Counted from the stretch's first letter, positions 48,323-56,362 are shown. The stretch: 64,000 nucleotides of DNA from a virus (IMGVR_UViG_3300032069_000001:1-64000); one strand, 5' to 3'. Numbers and translations are program-made. Notes: generated by a model not told the origin, from the sequence alone.

Positions 48323-49285
48323 ATGGAAAACGCCGAGATTTTAAGACCAAAAAAATTGAGCGACTTTATAGGCAAGCCAAAACTTAAGCTTGTTTTAAAT
48401 GCAATGATTGAAGCGACAAAGAGCCGAGCCGAGCCCATAGACCATATTTTATTTACAGGCAACGCAGGATTAGGAAAAACAACGCTTGCGAAAATCATTG
48501 CTAATGAGCTTCACAAAGACATTAAAGCAATGATAGGCAATAACATCAATGAAAGCATTGCCCGAGAACTTACAACGCTTAAGGACGGCGATATTTTATT
48601 CATTGACGAAATACACAGAATACCGACGAAATGGCAAGAGCTTCTTTATCCTGCAATGGAAAGCTTTAAAACGTTTTACAACGTAGGAAATAGACGCTTT
48701 AGCACAAACATTGAAATTGACACGCCCCGCTTTACTTTAATTGGAGCGACAACGGACATAGGACTTTTAACAAAGCCCTTGCGAGACCGTTTTGGAATTG
48801 TTTTTGAGCTTGACCCTTACACGATAGACGAGCTTAAAAAGATTATTGAAAATAATATTTTGACGCTTGACTTAAAGCTTAAGCCCCTGCAATTTGACGA
48901 CATAAGCACAGCGATAGCACAGCGGGCACGCTTTACGCCGAGAATTGCTAACAATCTTTTAAAACGTATAAGAGATTTTACAGCGGGCGACGTCAACGAC
49001 ATCACGCTTGACCGTGTTTTAAGAGTTTTTGAAATACTTGAAATCAACGAAAACGGAATTGACAGCAACGACATTAAATATTTAACGCTACTTGAAAAAT
49101 ACGGGATACCTTTAGGCATTACTAATTTATCAGCGAGCACGGGCATTGACAGAACGACTGTTGAAAGAGTTATTGAGCCGTATTTATTGCAAAACGAATA
49201 TATCTTAAGAACGGGCAGGGGGCGAATTATAACACAAAAAGGAAAAGACGTTATTAAGAATATTAAGAAAGGGGGCAAGGTATGA
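48323..49285 (+). CDS. ruvB-like: RuvB-family Holliday junction branch-migration ATPase
   Basis: 320 codons, almost full RuvB length. LRPKKLSDFIGK at the start, Walker A GNAGLGKT (46-53), Walker B ILFIDEIH (91-98), sensor 1 IGATTDIGLLTKPLRDRFG (140-158), RFTPRIANNLLKRIRD (sensor 2), and a C-terminal winged helix (TTVERVIEPYLLQ ... RTGRGR). This follows bacterial RuvB in order and spacing. No ruvA or ruvC is in the window; a RusA-like resolvase is encoded at 61853-62257. It may run branch migration for the phage or act as a loader in late replication. Confidence 0.85.
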   Translation: MENAEILRPKKLSDFIGKPKLKLVLNAMIEATKSRAEPIDHILFTGNAGLGKTTLAKIIANELHKDIKAMIGNNINESIARELTTLKDGDILFIDEIHRIPTKWQELLYPAMESFKTFYNVGNRRFSTNIEIDTPRFTLIGATTDIGLLTKPLRDRFGIVFELDPYTIDELKKIIENNILTLDLKLKPLQFDDISTAIAQRARFTPRIANNLLKRIRDFTAGDVNDITLDRVLRVFEILEINENGIDSNDIKYLTLLEKYGIPLGITNLSASTGIDRTTVERVIEPYLLQNEYILRTGRGRIITQKGKDVIKNIKKGGKV

Positions 49286-49854
49286 ACTATCAAGACCGTT
49301 TTAAAAATGTAAATTCTTTTCAAGGGGGGCGAAATATGAGCAAAGCAGGGAGCACGGAAATTGAAGCAGTAAAGGAATTGGCATTGATACAAAAACAAAA
49401 AGCTATTGAGCTTTTTAATAACATTGGCGAGGTTAAAGCCGTAATTTATTTTGTTGACAGGCAAAAACGGCAGGGGATTATCCCTGTTTTTCAGCTTAAC
49501 GCCCCAAAAGAAATACAGCGGGCAATAGTCAACGACATTTTAAACGACGTTAAGCCCGCCGTAGTTATTTTTATATCCGAAGCATACGCCTTAAGTGGCG
49601 ACAAAGAGCACCCCTTGACGCCCGAGCAGTTAGCCGAAGCCGAAAAAAACGGACTTAAGGACATAACAGGGCGAAAGGAAATACTTATTATAAACGCCGA
49701 AAGCAAAAATTGCAGTTATACCGTGAGTATTGAAATAAACAGAGACCCGACAGGCAAGGGAACTTTAGGACAAGAGCATTATTTAATTAAAAACGGCAAA
49801 GCTACCGACAGCAGAGATATAAATAAATTTATTAACCCTGCTATTTTTGAGTAA
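49282..49854 (+). CDS. unknown protein, 190 residues (two possible starts)
   Basis: ATG at 49282 overlaps the ruvB stop and follows GGGGGCAAGGT; a second in-frame ATG at 49336 (MSKAGSTEIEAVKELA) follows AAGGGGGGCGAAAT. Both are good. Residues after that alternate strands and helices (VKAVIYFVDRQKRQGIIPVF; VKPAVVIFISEAYALSG). No motif. Confidence 0.55.
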   Translation: MNYQDRFKNVNSFQGGRNMSKAGSTEIEAVKELALIQKQKAIELFNNIGEVKAVIYFVDRQKRQGIIPVFQLNAPKEIQRAIVNDILNDVKPAVVIFISEAYALSGDKEHPLTPEQLAEAEKNGLKDITGRKEILIINAESKNCSYTVSIEINRDPTGKGTLGQEHYLIKNGKATDSRDINKFINPAIFE

Positions 49855-49865
49855 TGGGGGCATTT

Positions 49866-49922
49866 ATGAGTAATAGGAGCACTTTAAGAATAAGAAACAA
49901 TATGAAAAATACTTTAAAATAA
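49866..49922 (+). CDS. 18-residue micro-ORF
   Basis: MSNRSTLRIRNNMKNTLK, behind AATGGGGGCATTT. The same ribosome-site type as all neighbours makes translation plausible. It may be a spacer or leader only. Confidence 0.35.
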   Translation: MSNRSTLRIRNNMKNTLK

Positions 49923-49932
49923 GGGGGGCAAA

Positions 49933-50148
49933 ATGTTTAATATTTATTCTGATTGGGAAAAATATCACAATGTTGAAATATCAACGCCATTATCACAAGA
50001 GACAATTATAATTATAAGACCTTTTGACAAAAGTAAAAAAGTAATAACTTTTAGCGTCAATACAAGGGAAATAATGAAAAGGGGATTAAAAAGAACTGTA
50101 AATAAATTATTAAAAGGGGGGAGCTATGAAAATAAGAGCACAGTATAA
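49933..50148 (+). CDS. small protein, 71 residues
   Basis: AAGGGGGGCAAA upstream. Starts MFNIYSDWEKYHNVEISTPL; beta then basic helix. Overlaps the next gene by 23 bp. Unknown. Confidence 0.5.
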   Translation: MFNIYSDWEKYHNVEISTPLSQETIIIIRPFDKSKKVITFSVNTREIMKRGLKRTVNKLLKGGSYENKSTV

Positions 50149-50536
50149 AGGAAAAAAAGAAAGCTACAAAATGGATAAGCTTACTTTTGCCGAGTTTATG
50201 CGAATATACCGACCGAACGGCACAGGGAGCATTGGAATAATGGTTGACGGAAAAATGGACTTGATTGACGAAATAACCGAAGTAGTTTGCGACTTTTGCA
50301 ACGACGAAATCCCGCCGAGCACTTGCGAAGCGGACAAATGCAACGGCAAAACCAGAACAGCGGGCACAGCTTGCGACCTGCAAGAAAATTGTCAGCACAA
50401 AAAGCAAAGCACTATTTACATCACAGGCACTTATGCTTTTTGTCAAAAATGTTTTGACGAAAGCTATGAAATTGTTGAACGAGACCCGAACGACTTGAAG
50501 CTTAAGACGATAAAGACAGAAGGAGGAAAACAATGA
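50126..50536 (+). CDS. cysteine-rich protein, 136 residues
   Basis: Seven or more Cys between residues ~54 and 115 (VCDFCNDEIPPSTCEADKC, TACDLQENCQHK, FCQKCFDE), enough for two zinc sites in a treble-clef or LIM-like layout. Likely a nucleic-acid or protein-binding early factor. Coupled by a 4-bp overlap to the next gene. Confidence 0.6.
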   Translation: MKIRAQYKGKKESYKMDKLTFAEFMRIYRPNGTGSIGIMVDGKMDLIDEITEVVCDFCNDEIPPSTCEADKCNGKTRTAGTACDLQENCQHKKQSTIYITGTYAFCQKCFDESYEIVERDPNDLKLKTIKTEGGKQ

Positions 50537-50841
50537 AAACAAAAGAAAAGAAAGCCGAACAGTTAAGTTTTCTTGATAATTTTAAGAATATCAAGAAAAC
50601 CGAGAAAGCCAAGCCCGCAGGAGCGAGCGACGAGAAAAAGGGAGCTTGTCAACGGTGTGGACGAACATTGACGAGACCCGAGAGCATACAGGCGGGATAT
50701 GGCGAGACGTGTTATAAAAAGATACACGGCACAGGATTTACAACGTCAACGAGACGAGCGAGAAAGCCCGAGCCCATTGACGAGAGACAAGGAAAGCTTT
50801 TTGACGACAAAGGGGGCGAGAACAATGGCAATAAAAAGTAA
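50533..50841 (+). CDS. DUF6011-like zinc-finger protein
   Basis: 102 codons. ACQRCGRTLTRPESIQAGYG followed by ETC is the DUF6011 pattern (CxxCGR.L..P.S...G.G..C). A disordered Lys-rich N-terminus precedes it. Such domains are frequent in phage and plasmid accessory proteins; the function is unknown. Confidence 0.65.
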   Translation: MKTKEKKAEQLSFLDNFKNIKKTEKAKPAGASDEKKGACQRCGRTLTRPESIQAGYGETCYKKIHGTGFTTSTRRARKPEPIDERQGKLFDDKGGENNGNKK

Positions 50842-51004
50842 AGTTATCAATCAAAGTGAAATGACGGGCGAGTGTTGGAATATTCAATTTTGGGGAAAAG
50901 AAGCTTGCGAAAAATGCGAATACAAAAACACGAAACAATGCGGGGGCAAGGCAATAAGAAAAACAGGCAAAAATGCGAACGGTTTTAAAATACCGCTTAA
51001 TTAA
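50825..51004 (+). CDS. cysteine-rich protein, 59 residues
   Basis: ATG at 50825 behind AAAGGGGGCGAGAAC. EACEKCEYKNTKQCGG gives three or four metal-binding Cys with CW upstream. A longer frame to 50699 only overlaps DUF6011. Unknown. Confidence 0.55.
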   Translation: MAIKSKVINQSEMTGECWNIQFWGKEACEKCEYKNTKQCGGKAIRKTGKNANGFKIPLN

Positions 51005-51018
51005 AGGGGGTGTTTAAT

Positions 51019-51297
51019 ATGCACTTTACGATTGAACTACCGAGAACTGTAAAAGGTTTGAAATGTGGCAGATGTAGCGAACAAAAACACGAGCCCGTTA
51101 TTAACGCACACGACGGTTTTACGGGTGTTAGCGGGAACTGTTGCTTGACCTGTATAAAAGAGCTTCTTATTGTTGCGAACACGACAAAAGAAAATCCTGC
51201 ATTTATGGAGCTTCAAAAGAGACGAAAAGAAGCCGAGCAAAAGAAAAAGGAAATTAAAAAAGCAGGAAAATTCAAAGTGGAGCTGTTAAAACTATGA
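51019..51297 (+). CDS. zinc-finger-like protein, 92 residues
   Basis: ATG 51019 with AAAGGGGGTG upstream (a longer start at 51010 lies on the ribosome site). LKCGRCSEQKHEP ... GNCCLTCIKE is a four-Cys zinc site; C-terminus is a basic coiled coil (MELQKRRKEAEQKKKE). Confidence 0.55.
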   Translation: MHFTIELPRTVKGLKCGRCSEQKHEPVINAHDGFTGVSGNCCLTCIKELLIVANTTKENPAFMELQKRRKEAEQKKKEIKKAGKFKVELLKL

Positions 51298-51446
51298 TTT
51301 ATAAAGTGATTGTAAAGAAAGAAAAGAGAAACGTGATTTTTGCGATTATTAGGGAGCTTAACATTGCCCTTGAAATAATCAAGTATTGGAAAAAGAAAGG
51401 TTTTACTGCCGAGCTTTTAGGCGGGAAGCCGAAAAGACGGCAATAA
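51294..51446 (+). CDS. small basic protein, 50 residues
   Basis: ATG overlaps the previous TGA; TAA at 51444-51446. MIYKVIVKKEKRNVIFAIIR... then KYWKKKGFTAELLGGKPKRR. Compact and basic; possibly nucleic-acid binding. Confidence 0.5.
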   Translation: MIYKVIVKKEKRNVIFAIIRELNIALEIIKYWKKKGFTAELLGGKPKRRQ

Positions 51447-51468
51447 TTTATCACGGGGGGTGGAGAAA

Positions 51469-51840
51469 ATGTTATATAAAGCGATTTGCGACGGGGATAT
51501 TGGAATTAAGGGAACGCCGAAAATAAAAAGCGACAAGCAAAACGGATATAAACAGACAGCTTGCTATTTTGTTGACAGTAGCGGTTTTGGACGTGATGAC
51601 GAGCTTGCTTTACCGTTTGCAAAGTTTTTAAAACAAGTTAAAAAGGGATATTATTACGGGATTGCGAAAGCGGGGCAATTTCAAGTTTATATTAACGAAT
51701 ACAAAAAAATTGAAGCTGATGATACGTCTTTGCTTAAGCTTGACAATAAAGAATACAAAATAAAAAAGAAAAAAAGAATAAGGTGCAAGATATGCGGGAA
51801 CTTTCACGGCGACGGCACTTATGGAAATTGCGGAAATTAA
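51469..51840 (+). CDS. protein with C-terminal zinc knuckle
   Basis: 123 codons from ATG at 51469 behind CGGGGGGTGGAGAAA (a GTG three codons earlier is weaker). Residues ~1-100 are mixed, with KIKKKKRIRCKICGNFHGDG at the end giving CxxC...C, a zinc knuckle. Unknown. Confidence 0.55.
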   Translation: MLYKAICDGDIGIKGTPKIKSDKQNGYKQTACYFVDSSGFGRDDELALPFAKFLKQVKKGYYYGIAKAGQFQVYINEYKKIEADDTSLLKLDNKEYKIKKKKRIRCKICGNFHGDGTYGNCGN

Positions 51841-51857
51841 AAAGGGGGTGGTAAAAA

Positions 51858-52295
51858 ATGAATACTTTATACTTTGACCTTGAAACGTTTGGAATAACAC
51901 AAAAGAGCTTAAAGCTTTTTCGTGATGAGATTTGCAAAAGAATTGAACACGAAATTGCAATATTCTGCGTGCCGACAGCGGATATTGTTTGCGGATTTTT
52001 GATTGTAGATAAAACGACCAATGACTTGACTTGGACTGGAGACGGCTTCCGAAGTGATGAAGGGGGAGAAGGCGGGGCGGGATACCGAACGGCGAGAGAA
52101 TTATTAAGAATTTTAGGAATACAGACGTTTGACTTAATGCTTGATGATATGCCGAAGCCGTTAGTAGAAAACGGAATTAGCAATGAAACGGAGCTTAAAA
52201 AACTTGTTAAGTATGTTATGGATACTTACAAAGACGAGATACTTTATAATAAGCCCGCAAGCCATAACATAAGATATATAAGGTTAGACAAATAA
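51858..52295 (+). CDS. unknown protein, 145 residues
   Basis: AAAGGGGGTGGTAAAAA upstream. Opens MNTLYFDLETFGI, the look of a DEDD-exonuclease first motif, but no second and third motif follow, so I do not call a nuclease. Middle has a Gly loop (DEGGEGGAGYRTARELL). Confidence 0.5.
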   Translation: MNTLYFDLETFGITQKSLKLFRDEICKRIEHEIAIFCVPTADIVCGFLIVDKTTNDLTWTGDGFRSDEGGEGGAGYRTARELLRILGIQTFDLMLDDMPKPLVENGISNETELKKLVKYVMDTYKDEILYNKPASHNIRYIRLDK

Positions 52296-52316
52296 AATTA
52301 AAAGGGGGTGGTTTAA

Positions 52317-52727
52317 ATGACAAGGAAACAGGAAAGGAAAAAAGCAAAAGAAGTTTTAAAGGAGCTTAACGAATTAAAAAAGCTTTACGAAAAGGAAAAA
52401 GAGCAAAAGGACGTGTTAGTCAATCTTAAGACGCTAATATTGGACGGAAGCGACGACAAGCTTGGAGCTGAACTTGCGAAGCTTGACGGCGAGGTGCTTG
52501 CTGATTTGATAGGAGAAATTGCCCGAACAAAAAAGGTGTGGGTTGCGAACTGGTTTAATAAAGGACACGTTGAGGACTTGACGGGCGAAACCTTGACCGA
52601 CGAACAAATGGCTGACTTTGTGAACTATGCAGAGGACGACACGGGGGAAATGGACGACATAAGCGAACACGTGAGCGAGATTTTTCAAAATGCCGTTGAC
52701 GACGGAAGCATAACGGGCAAAAAATAA
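52317..52727 (+). CDS. acidic helical protein, 136 residues
   Basis: AAAGGGGGTGGTTTAA upstream. First half basic coiled coil (RKQERKKAKEVLKELNELKK), second half strongly acidic (NYAEDDTGEMDDISEHVSEI). A DNA-mimic or inhibitor shape, but only by composition. Confidence 0.5.
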   Translation: MTRKQERKKAKEVLKELNELKKLYEKEKEQKDVLVNLKTLILDGSDDKLGAELAKLDGEVLADLIGEIARTKKVWVANWFNKGHVEDLTGETLTDEQMADFVNYAEDDTGEMDDISEHVSEIFQNAVDDGSITGKK

Positions 52728-52738
52728 AAGGGGGTATT

Positions 52739-52879
52739 GTGAAAAATTATACAGGTGGCAAAACAAAATGTAAATATTATGATACTTGCGGAACTAAAGA
52801 AAATTGTGCAAGATGTAAAGGATATGAAATAAAAGAACAAAAAGGGGGTGGTAAAAATGACCTTAAAAGAAAAAATTAA
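52739..52879 (+). CDS. 46-residue four-Cys protein
   Basis: GTG at 52739 behind AAAAGGGGGTATT; TAA at 52877-52879, overlapping the next gene. CKYYDTCGTKENCARCKG is a compact C4 zinc site of the type found in small phage 'hypothetical' proteins. Confidence 0.5.
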   Translation: MKNYTGGKTKCKYYDTCGTKENCARCKGYEIKEQKGGGKNDLKRKN

Positions 52880-53069
52880 GGAATTTTCACGGGAAATTGA
52901 CCTATACGAGCTTGATAAAAATGATAAGCAAAAAATAAAGGACACGGGAAGCAGGGCAGACGTTTACATAAGCGGTATGGAGCGAGCATTTGAACTTGTT
53001 GCCGACTTAATAGAGGAATTTAAGGTTGATATTGACCTTGATACAAAAAGGAAAGTAAGAAAACAATAA
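52857..53069 (+). CDS. small helical protein, 70 residues
   Basis: ATG 52857 with AAAAGGGGGTGGTAAAA. MTLKEKIKEFSREIDLYELD, all helix, ending in basic residues. Unknown. Confidence 0.5.
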   Translation: MTLKEKIKEFSREIDLYELDKNDKQKIKDTGSRADVYISGMERAFELVADLIEEFKVDIDLDTKRKVRKQ

Positions 53070-53085
53070 AAAGGGGGTGGTTAAA

Positions 53086-53295
53086 ATGGTTATGGCAATA
53101 GCTTATGGCAAAAAGAAAAAGAATTACAGGGTTGCTTTTACCGTTTATGCAACGGTTGAACTTGAAGCAAAAAACAAAGATGAAGCGGAAACAAAAGCAA
53201 AAGAGTATATGAACGGCAAAGCTAATTTTGTTGACCATAAAGATTTTTACACGACAATAAAAGAAACAGAGTGTAATGACGTATTTAAAATTTAA
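53086..53295 (+). CDS. DpnD/PcfM-like small protein
   Basis: 69 codons. The pattern YRVAFTVYATVELEAKNKDE AETKAKEY matches the short 'beta hairpin then VEA.s.eEA...a' proteins (DpnD/PcfM-like) found in mobile elements. Same ribosome-site cassette upstream. Function of the family unknown. Confidence 0.5.
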   Translation: MVMAIAYGKKKKNYRVAFTVYATVELEAKNKDEAETKAKEYMNGKANFVDHKDFYTTIKETECNDVFKI

Positions 53296-53310
53296 AAGGG
53301 GGTGGTTAAA

Positions 53311-53589
53311 ATGATTAAAATAGCGAACAGCAATAAGAAAATAATTGCGACGGGTAATATGAAAATAAAGAACTCAATGATTGGCGGGATTGATGAAACG
53401 AAACAGCTTGCTATTGACATAATTGACGAATTTGAGAACTTGCTTGACGAAAAGAATATTACGATACCGAGCCGAGACCGTGAAGGCGGGAAAGACGAAG
53501 CCAGAATATACGGCGAGGAGTATTACAATCTTGAGGATAGCATTACTAATATTCTTAAGAAAAATCTTAAAAGGGGGGCAATAAAATGA
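53311..53589 (+). CDS. small protein, 92 residues
   Basis: Starts MIKIANSNKKIIATGNMKIK; helical acidic centre (QLAIDIIDEFENLLDEKN). Overlaps the next start by 4 bp. Unknown. Confidence 0.5.
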   Translation: MIKIANSNKKIIATGNMKIKNSMIGGIDETKQLAIDIIDEFENLLDEKNITIPSRDREGGKDEARIYGEEYYNLEDSITNILKKNLKRGAIK

Positions 53590-53924
53590 AAAATGAAAAG
53601 TGGGTAAAAATTGGGGAGTGCGGTGTTGACAGCGGGCAACTAATGATTGTTGACCCTTGCTATGTAAAAGATTTTAGAAATGACAGCTACACAGGGAAAA
53701 AAGACCGAGACGGTATGGCAGGGGAATTTTCTTACAGCGGTATTTGCGGGCTAACGATAGGCAAAGAAATGGGCGGGCAGATTAAGAATAAGATTGGAGC
53801 AGAGATTGCCGTTGCCTTTAGTAGCGGTTGGGGCGACGGTGTTTATCCTGTTTATGCGAGGATAAAAGATTTTGGAAAAGACGGCGGGAAAAGAGTAATA
53901 GAAGTAAAAATTGTAATGGAATAA
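53586..53924 (+). CDS. DUF4241-like protein
   Basis: 112 codons. GVDSGQLMIVDPCYV and AVAFSSGWGDGVYPVYA are the two conserved blocks of a phage/bacterial family I know as DUF4241-like (VDSG...DPCY ... SGWGDG.Y.V). Biochemical role unknown to me. Confidence 0.6.
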   Translation: MKNEKWVKIGECGVDSGQLMIVDPCYVKDFRNDSYTGKKDRDGMAGEFSYSGICGLTIGKEMGGQIKNKIGAEIAVAFSSGWGDGVYPVYARIKDFGKDGGKRVIEVKIVME

Positions 53925-53937
53925 GGGGGTGGTTAAA

Positions 53938-54264
53938 ATGGAGCATACAGACGCAGTATATACGTATGAAGCCATTGCTAAAAAGGTTGGGCTTGACGAA
54001 CTGACTACCTTGCGATACCTTAAGTTTATGAAAACAAGGTGGGCAGACCAAGAGGAACAGCATTGTAAATGCAGTTATGCGACCGAGTGGGCAAAAAGAT
54101 TTAAGAGGAAAAGCGAATTTTCTGATGCCGACACAAGCGGACAGCAGACGTTGCTTGCGATTGACGCCGAGATAACGAAAGAAAGGTGTAAAGGATTGAA
54201 AGTTATTAAAACAAAGAAAGAAAATAAGAAACAAAAAGGGGGTGGGTGCAATGAAAAAAATTGA
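53938..54264 (+). CDS. unknown protein with HTH-like start
   Basis: 108 codons. Residues 7-35 (DAVYTYEAIAKKVGLDELTT) look like a weak winged-helix or HTH start; HCKC near 48. Lys-rich C-terminus. Overlaps the next gene. Unknown. Confidence 0.5.
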   Translation: MEHTDAVYTYEAIAKKVGLDELTTLRYLKFMKTRWADQEEQHCKCSYATEWAKRFKRKSEFSDADTSGQQTLLAIDAEITKERCKGLKVIKTKKENKKQKGGGCNEKN

Positions 54265-54526
54265 TGGATATAGTTTTACTCTCTTTTCAATTATTTTCTT
54301 TTACATAAGCTATCGGGGTGTTGGCATTGCCTTAACGATATTTGATTTTACCTTAAGTATTGGCTATGACAAATACGAGGGCTTGCTATTTAACACTACG
54401 GCACAAGAAAATCAAATGCGAAAATGGAAAGAGCAGGAAAGAAAGGAGCGAGCGGAAAGAGACAAGAAGCTTTATGGAAATACCGAGTGGAAGCCCGAGC
54501 CGTTTGACCCTAAAAAAAGGAGATGA
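54251..54526 (+). CDS. small membrane-associated protein, 91 residues
   Basis: ATG 54251 behind AAAGGGGGTGGGTGC. Two hydrophobic helices (FTLFSIIFFYISYRG; IALTIFDFTLSIG) then a charged helix (NQMRKWKEQERKERAERDKK). Possibly a small inner-membrane protein; role unknown. Confidence 0.55.
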   Translation: MKKIDGYSFTLFSIIFFYISYRGVGIALTIFDFTLSIGYDKYEGLLFNTTAQENQMRKWKEQERKERAERDKKLYGNTEWKPEPFDPKKRR

Positions 54527-54531
54527 TTGGT

Positions 54532-55272
54532 ATGGATAAACTTATAACGCTTAAGAACGACATAAGAACTGTTTTTGTTGGAGACATACACGGAGACCTG
54601 ATAACGTTAAACAAGGTTTTTAATCGTTATAACGTAGGAGATACCCGCTTTGTCTTTTTGGGCGACTACATTGACAGGGGAGAATATTCAAATGACGTTG
54701 TTGCTACGTTGCTTCAAGGTAAACAGATATTCCCCGACAGAATAATAATGCTACTTGGTAATCACGAACTTGGCGACTGCGGGGATTTTTGGTTTGATGA
54801 ACGTTGCAATAAATACAAGGAACTATTTAAAAGCTTGCCGTTAGCGGTTGAACTTGGAAACATTGTTGCAACGCACGGAGCTATCCCTATTCTTAATAAT
54901 ATTAAGAATTTTAACGATATAGGTGTTAATATTGGCTTTGACCCATTACTTCAGATTATTGTTTGGGGAGACCTTGACCATTACGGCTTTGTCCAAAGTG
55001 GCATTGATAATACGAACGGTTTAAGACCTTGCCTATCAAAGAAATACATTGATGAAGCTTTGGCAAGCATAAATAAGAAAATTCTAATACGAGGGCACGA
55101 CCCTAAAAATCCTACCGTCTCTATTGGTGGGAAATGTTTAACTCTTATGACTAACGACATTTGGGCAGAATATTACAAAGACGCTACGCCTAAAATTGCG
55201 GTGGTGGAAGCGGGGGAAAATCCCGAACAAGCAAGCGACATTAAAATTATTGATTTACAGGGGGCATTATGA
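54532..55272 (+). CDS. PPP-family metallophosphatase
   Basis: 246 codons from ATG at 54532 (AAAGGAG eight bases upstream; an ATG at 54523 sits on top of it). Motifs GDIHG (17-21), GDYIDRG (44-50), GNHE (76-79), ATHGAIP, and RGHDP are the complete PPP set, as in phage lambda PP and serine/threonine phosphatases. It could reverse phosphorylation by host kinases or by the phage's own kinase domain. It is the last gene of the rightward block. Confidence 0.85.
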   Translation: MDKLITLKNDIRTVFVGDIHGDLITLNKVFNRYNVGDTRFVFLGDYIDRGEYSNDVVATLLQGKQIFPDRIIMLLGNHELGDCGDFWFDERCNKYKELFKSLPLAVELGNIVATHGAIPILNNIKNFNDIGVNIGFDPLLQIIVWGDLDHYGFVQSGIDNTNGLRPCLSKKYIDEALASINKKILIRGHDPKNPTVSIGGKCLTLMTNDIWAEYYKDATPKIAVVEAGENPEQASDIKIIDLQGAL

Positions 55273-55276
55273 AACG

Positions 55277-55612
55277 TTAATCAACGACATTAAAATCGTC
55301 CAATGGCTCTAACCACTTAATAAAAAAATATTCATTTGATTTAATTTTTGATTTTCTATCGTGGTTTTTTATCTTATGGCACATACCATTTGTTTCGCCT
55401 TTACGAATTGCCCATACATCAAGGCATAATTTTTTACCGTCCAGAACCAACTCAATAAAGTTAATATTCTCTCTTATAAAAAGGGCTAAATCATCTAAAA
55501 GTAATCCGACAGTATCATCATCTCTTTTGCTTTTAAGAATAAAAGTAGGATTATAAATAGCAACTCCGTCTTTTATTTTGTATCTTTCTTTGTCTCCAAA
55601 TATTTCTCCCAC
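55277..55612 (-). CDS. unknown protein with C-terminal LDDFNVVD tail
   Basis: 111 codons from GTG. Helix-strand mix (VGLLLDDLALFIRENINFIE). Ends WLEPLDDFNVVD. The same C-terminal peptide (LDDFNVV) ends the protein at 56403-56720. It converges with the phosphatase gene without an obvious terminator. Confidence 0.55.
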   Translation of the reverse strand: MGEIFGDKERYKIKDGVAIYNPTFILKSKRDDDTVGLLLDDLALFIRENINFIELVLDGKKLCLDVWAIRKGETNGMCHKIKNHDRKSKIKSNEYFFIKWLEPLDDFNVVD

Positions 55613-55908
55613 TCTAACCTCAACTTTTCTATTGCGTCTTTTTGCAATATCATATTGTCAACTATTTTTTTAAATAAATCCTTTGACATTTTAAAGTGCT
55701 CCCGAAGTATAGGATTAAATTTCTTGGGTGGCAATTTATTAGAATACTCCTCAAGAATATTCAACGTCTTGCAATATTCAACCAGATAAAGAGTAGTAAT
55801 TTGATAATCCTTTAAGAACACAGTAAAAAAATTGTTTCTTGCTTTAGGAATTTCCACTATCTTGCCTCCGCCATCACCAGAAGATTTTCCAGCATCTTCG
55901 TTCTCCAT
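55573..55908 (-). CDS. unknown helical protein, 111 residues
   Basis: AAAGGAGGC upstream. Gly/Ser-rich N-terminus, then helices (ITTLYLVEYCKTLNILEEYS; SKDLFKKIVDNMILQKDAIE). This pattern matches P27-type small terminase proteins (one long two-helix unit with 'Y....W'), which makes it a second TerS candidate; the evidence is only architectural. Overlaps the next gene start by 40 bp. Confidence 0.5.
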   Translation of the reverse strand: MENEDAGKSSGDGGGKIVEIPKARNNFFTVFLKDYQITTLYLVEYCKTLNILEEYSNKLPPKKFNPILREHFKMSKDLFKKIVDNMILQKDAIEKLRLEWEKYLETKKDTK

Positions 55909-55984
55909 TTTGCCTCCTTTCTTAATTTTATTCTTAATAATTCTTAAAATTTTTTAGGAATTCGTAGGAATTCTGCCCTAATTT

Positions 55985-56362
55985 TTACCCAGTCTTCCTC
56001 TCATCACCTTCTCCGCCCAGATGAAACAACTTCTTAAAAAATCCCTTTTTCGTTTCTACCTTTTCGCCAACAACTGTTCCATCTTTTTTCAAGGAGAGCA
56101 AATGAACTGCATTGTTCTTAAGAGCATTGAGACAGGAATTAGCAACAATGTTCCAAAAGGCATTAGTTAAAAGTAGGTTTTTATCTTTATCAAACTTCAT
56201 CAAATAGGGATTATCTTTCCCCTGCCTTTCCTTGATTAACTGGGAGCACTCAACATCAATCACTTCCGCAAATGGACTTAACACTTCATCAGGTTTTTCT
56301 ATCACAGGGTTCTGCACATTTTTTTTCACCTGCGGTATTACTTTTTTATTTGTTCTTGGCAT
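55985..56362 (-). CDS. unknown protein, 125 residues
   Basis: AAAAAGGGGGAAAT upstream. Basic N-terminus, central helix (NAFWNIVANSCLNALKNNAV), basic end KKGFFKKLFHLGGEGDE. No family recognised. An AT-rich gap with TTCTTAATA repeats (55909-55984) follows. Confidence 0.5.
   Translation of the reverse strand: MPRTNKKVIPQVKKNVQNPVIEKPDEVLSPFAEVIDVECSQLIKERQGKDNPYLMKFDKDKNLLLTNAFWNIVANSCLNALKNNAVHLLSLKKDGTVVGEKVETKKGFFKKLFHLGGEGDERKTG

Larger units (their letters stand above)
51003..54250 (+). repeat. serial ribosome-site cassette AAAGGGGGTGGT(A/T)AAAATG
   Basis: Copies precede genes starting at 51019 (AAAGGGGGTG), 51858, 52317, 52857, 53086, 53311, 53938 and 54251; related forms AAGGGGGGC(A)AAAATG at 49933 and 53586. 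AAAGGGGGTG can pair with the 16S 3' end (CACCTCCTTT) along ten bases with one G-U pair. The left and right arms instead use AAAGGAGG. Confidence 0.75.

Noticed and set aside
51858-52295. DEDD exonuclease call from FDLETFG
   Set aside because: Second and third exonuclease motifs are missing.
55260-55290. Terminator between converging phosphatase and 55277 genes
   Set aside because: No stem of useful length is seen; the two genes end 4 bp apart.
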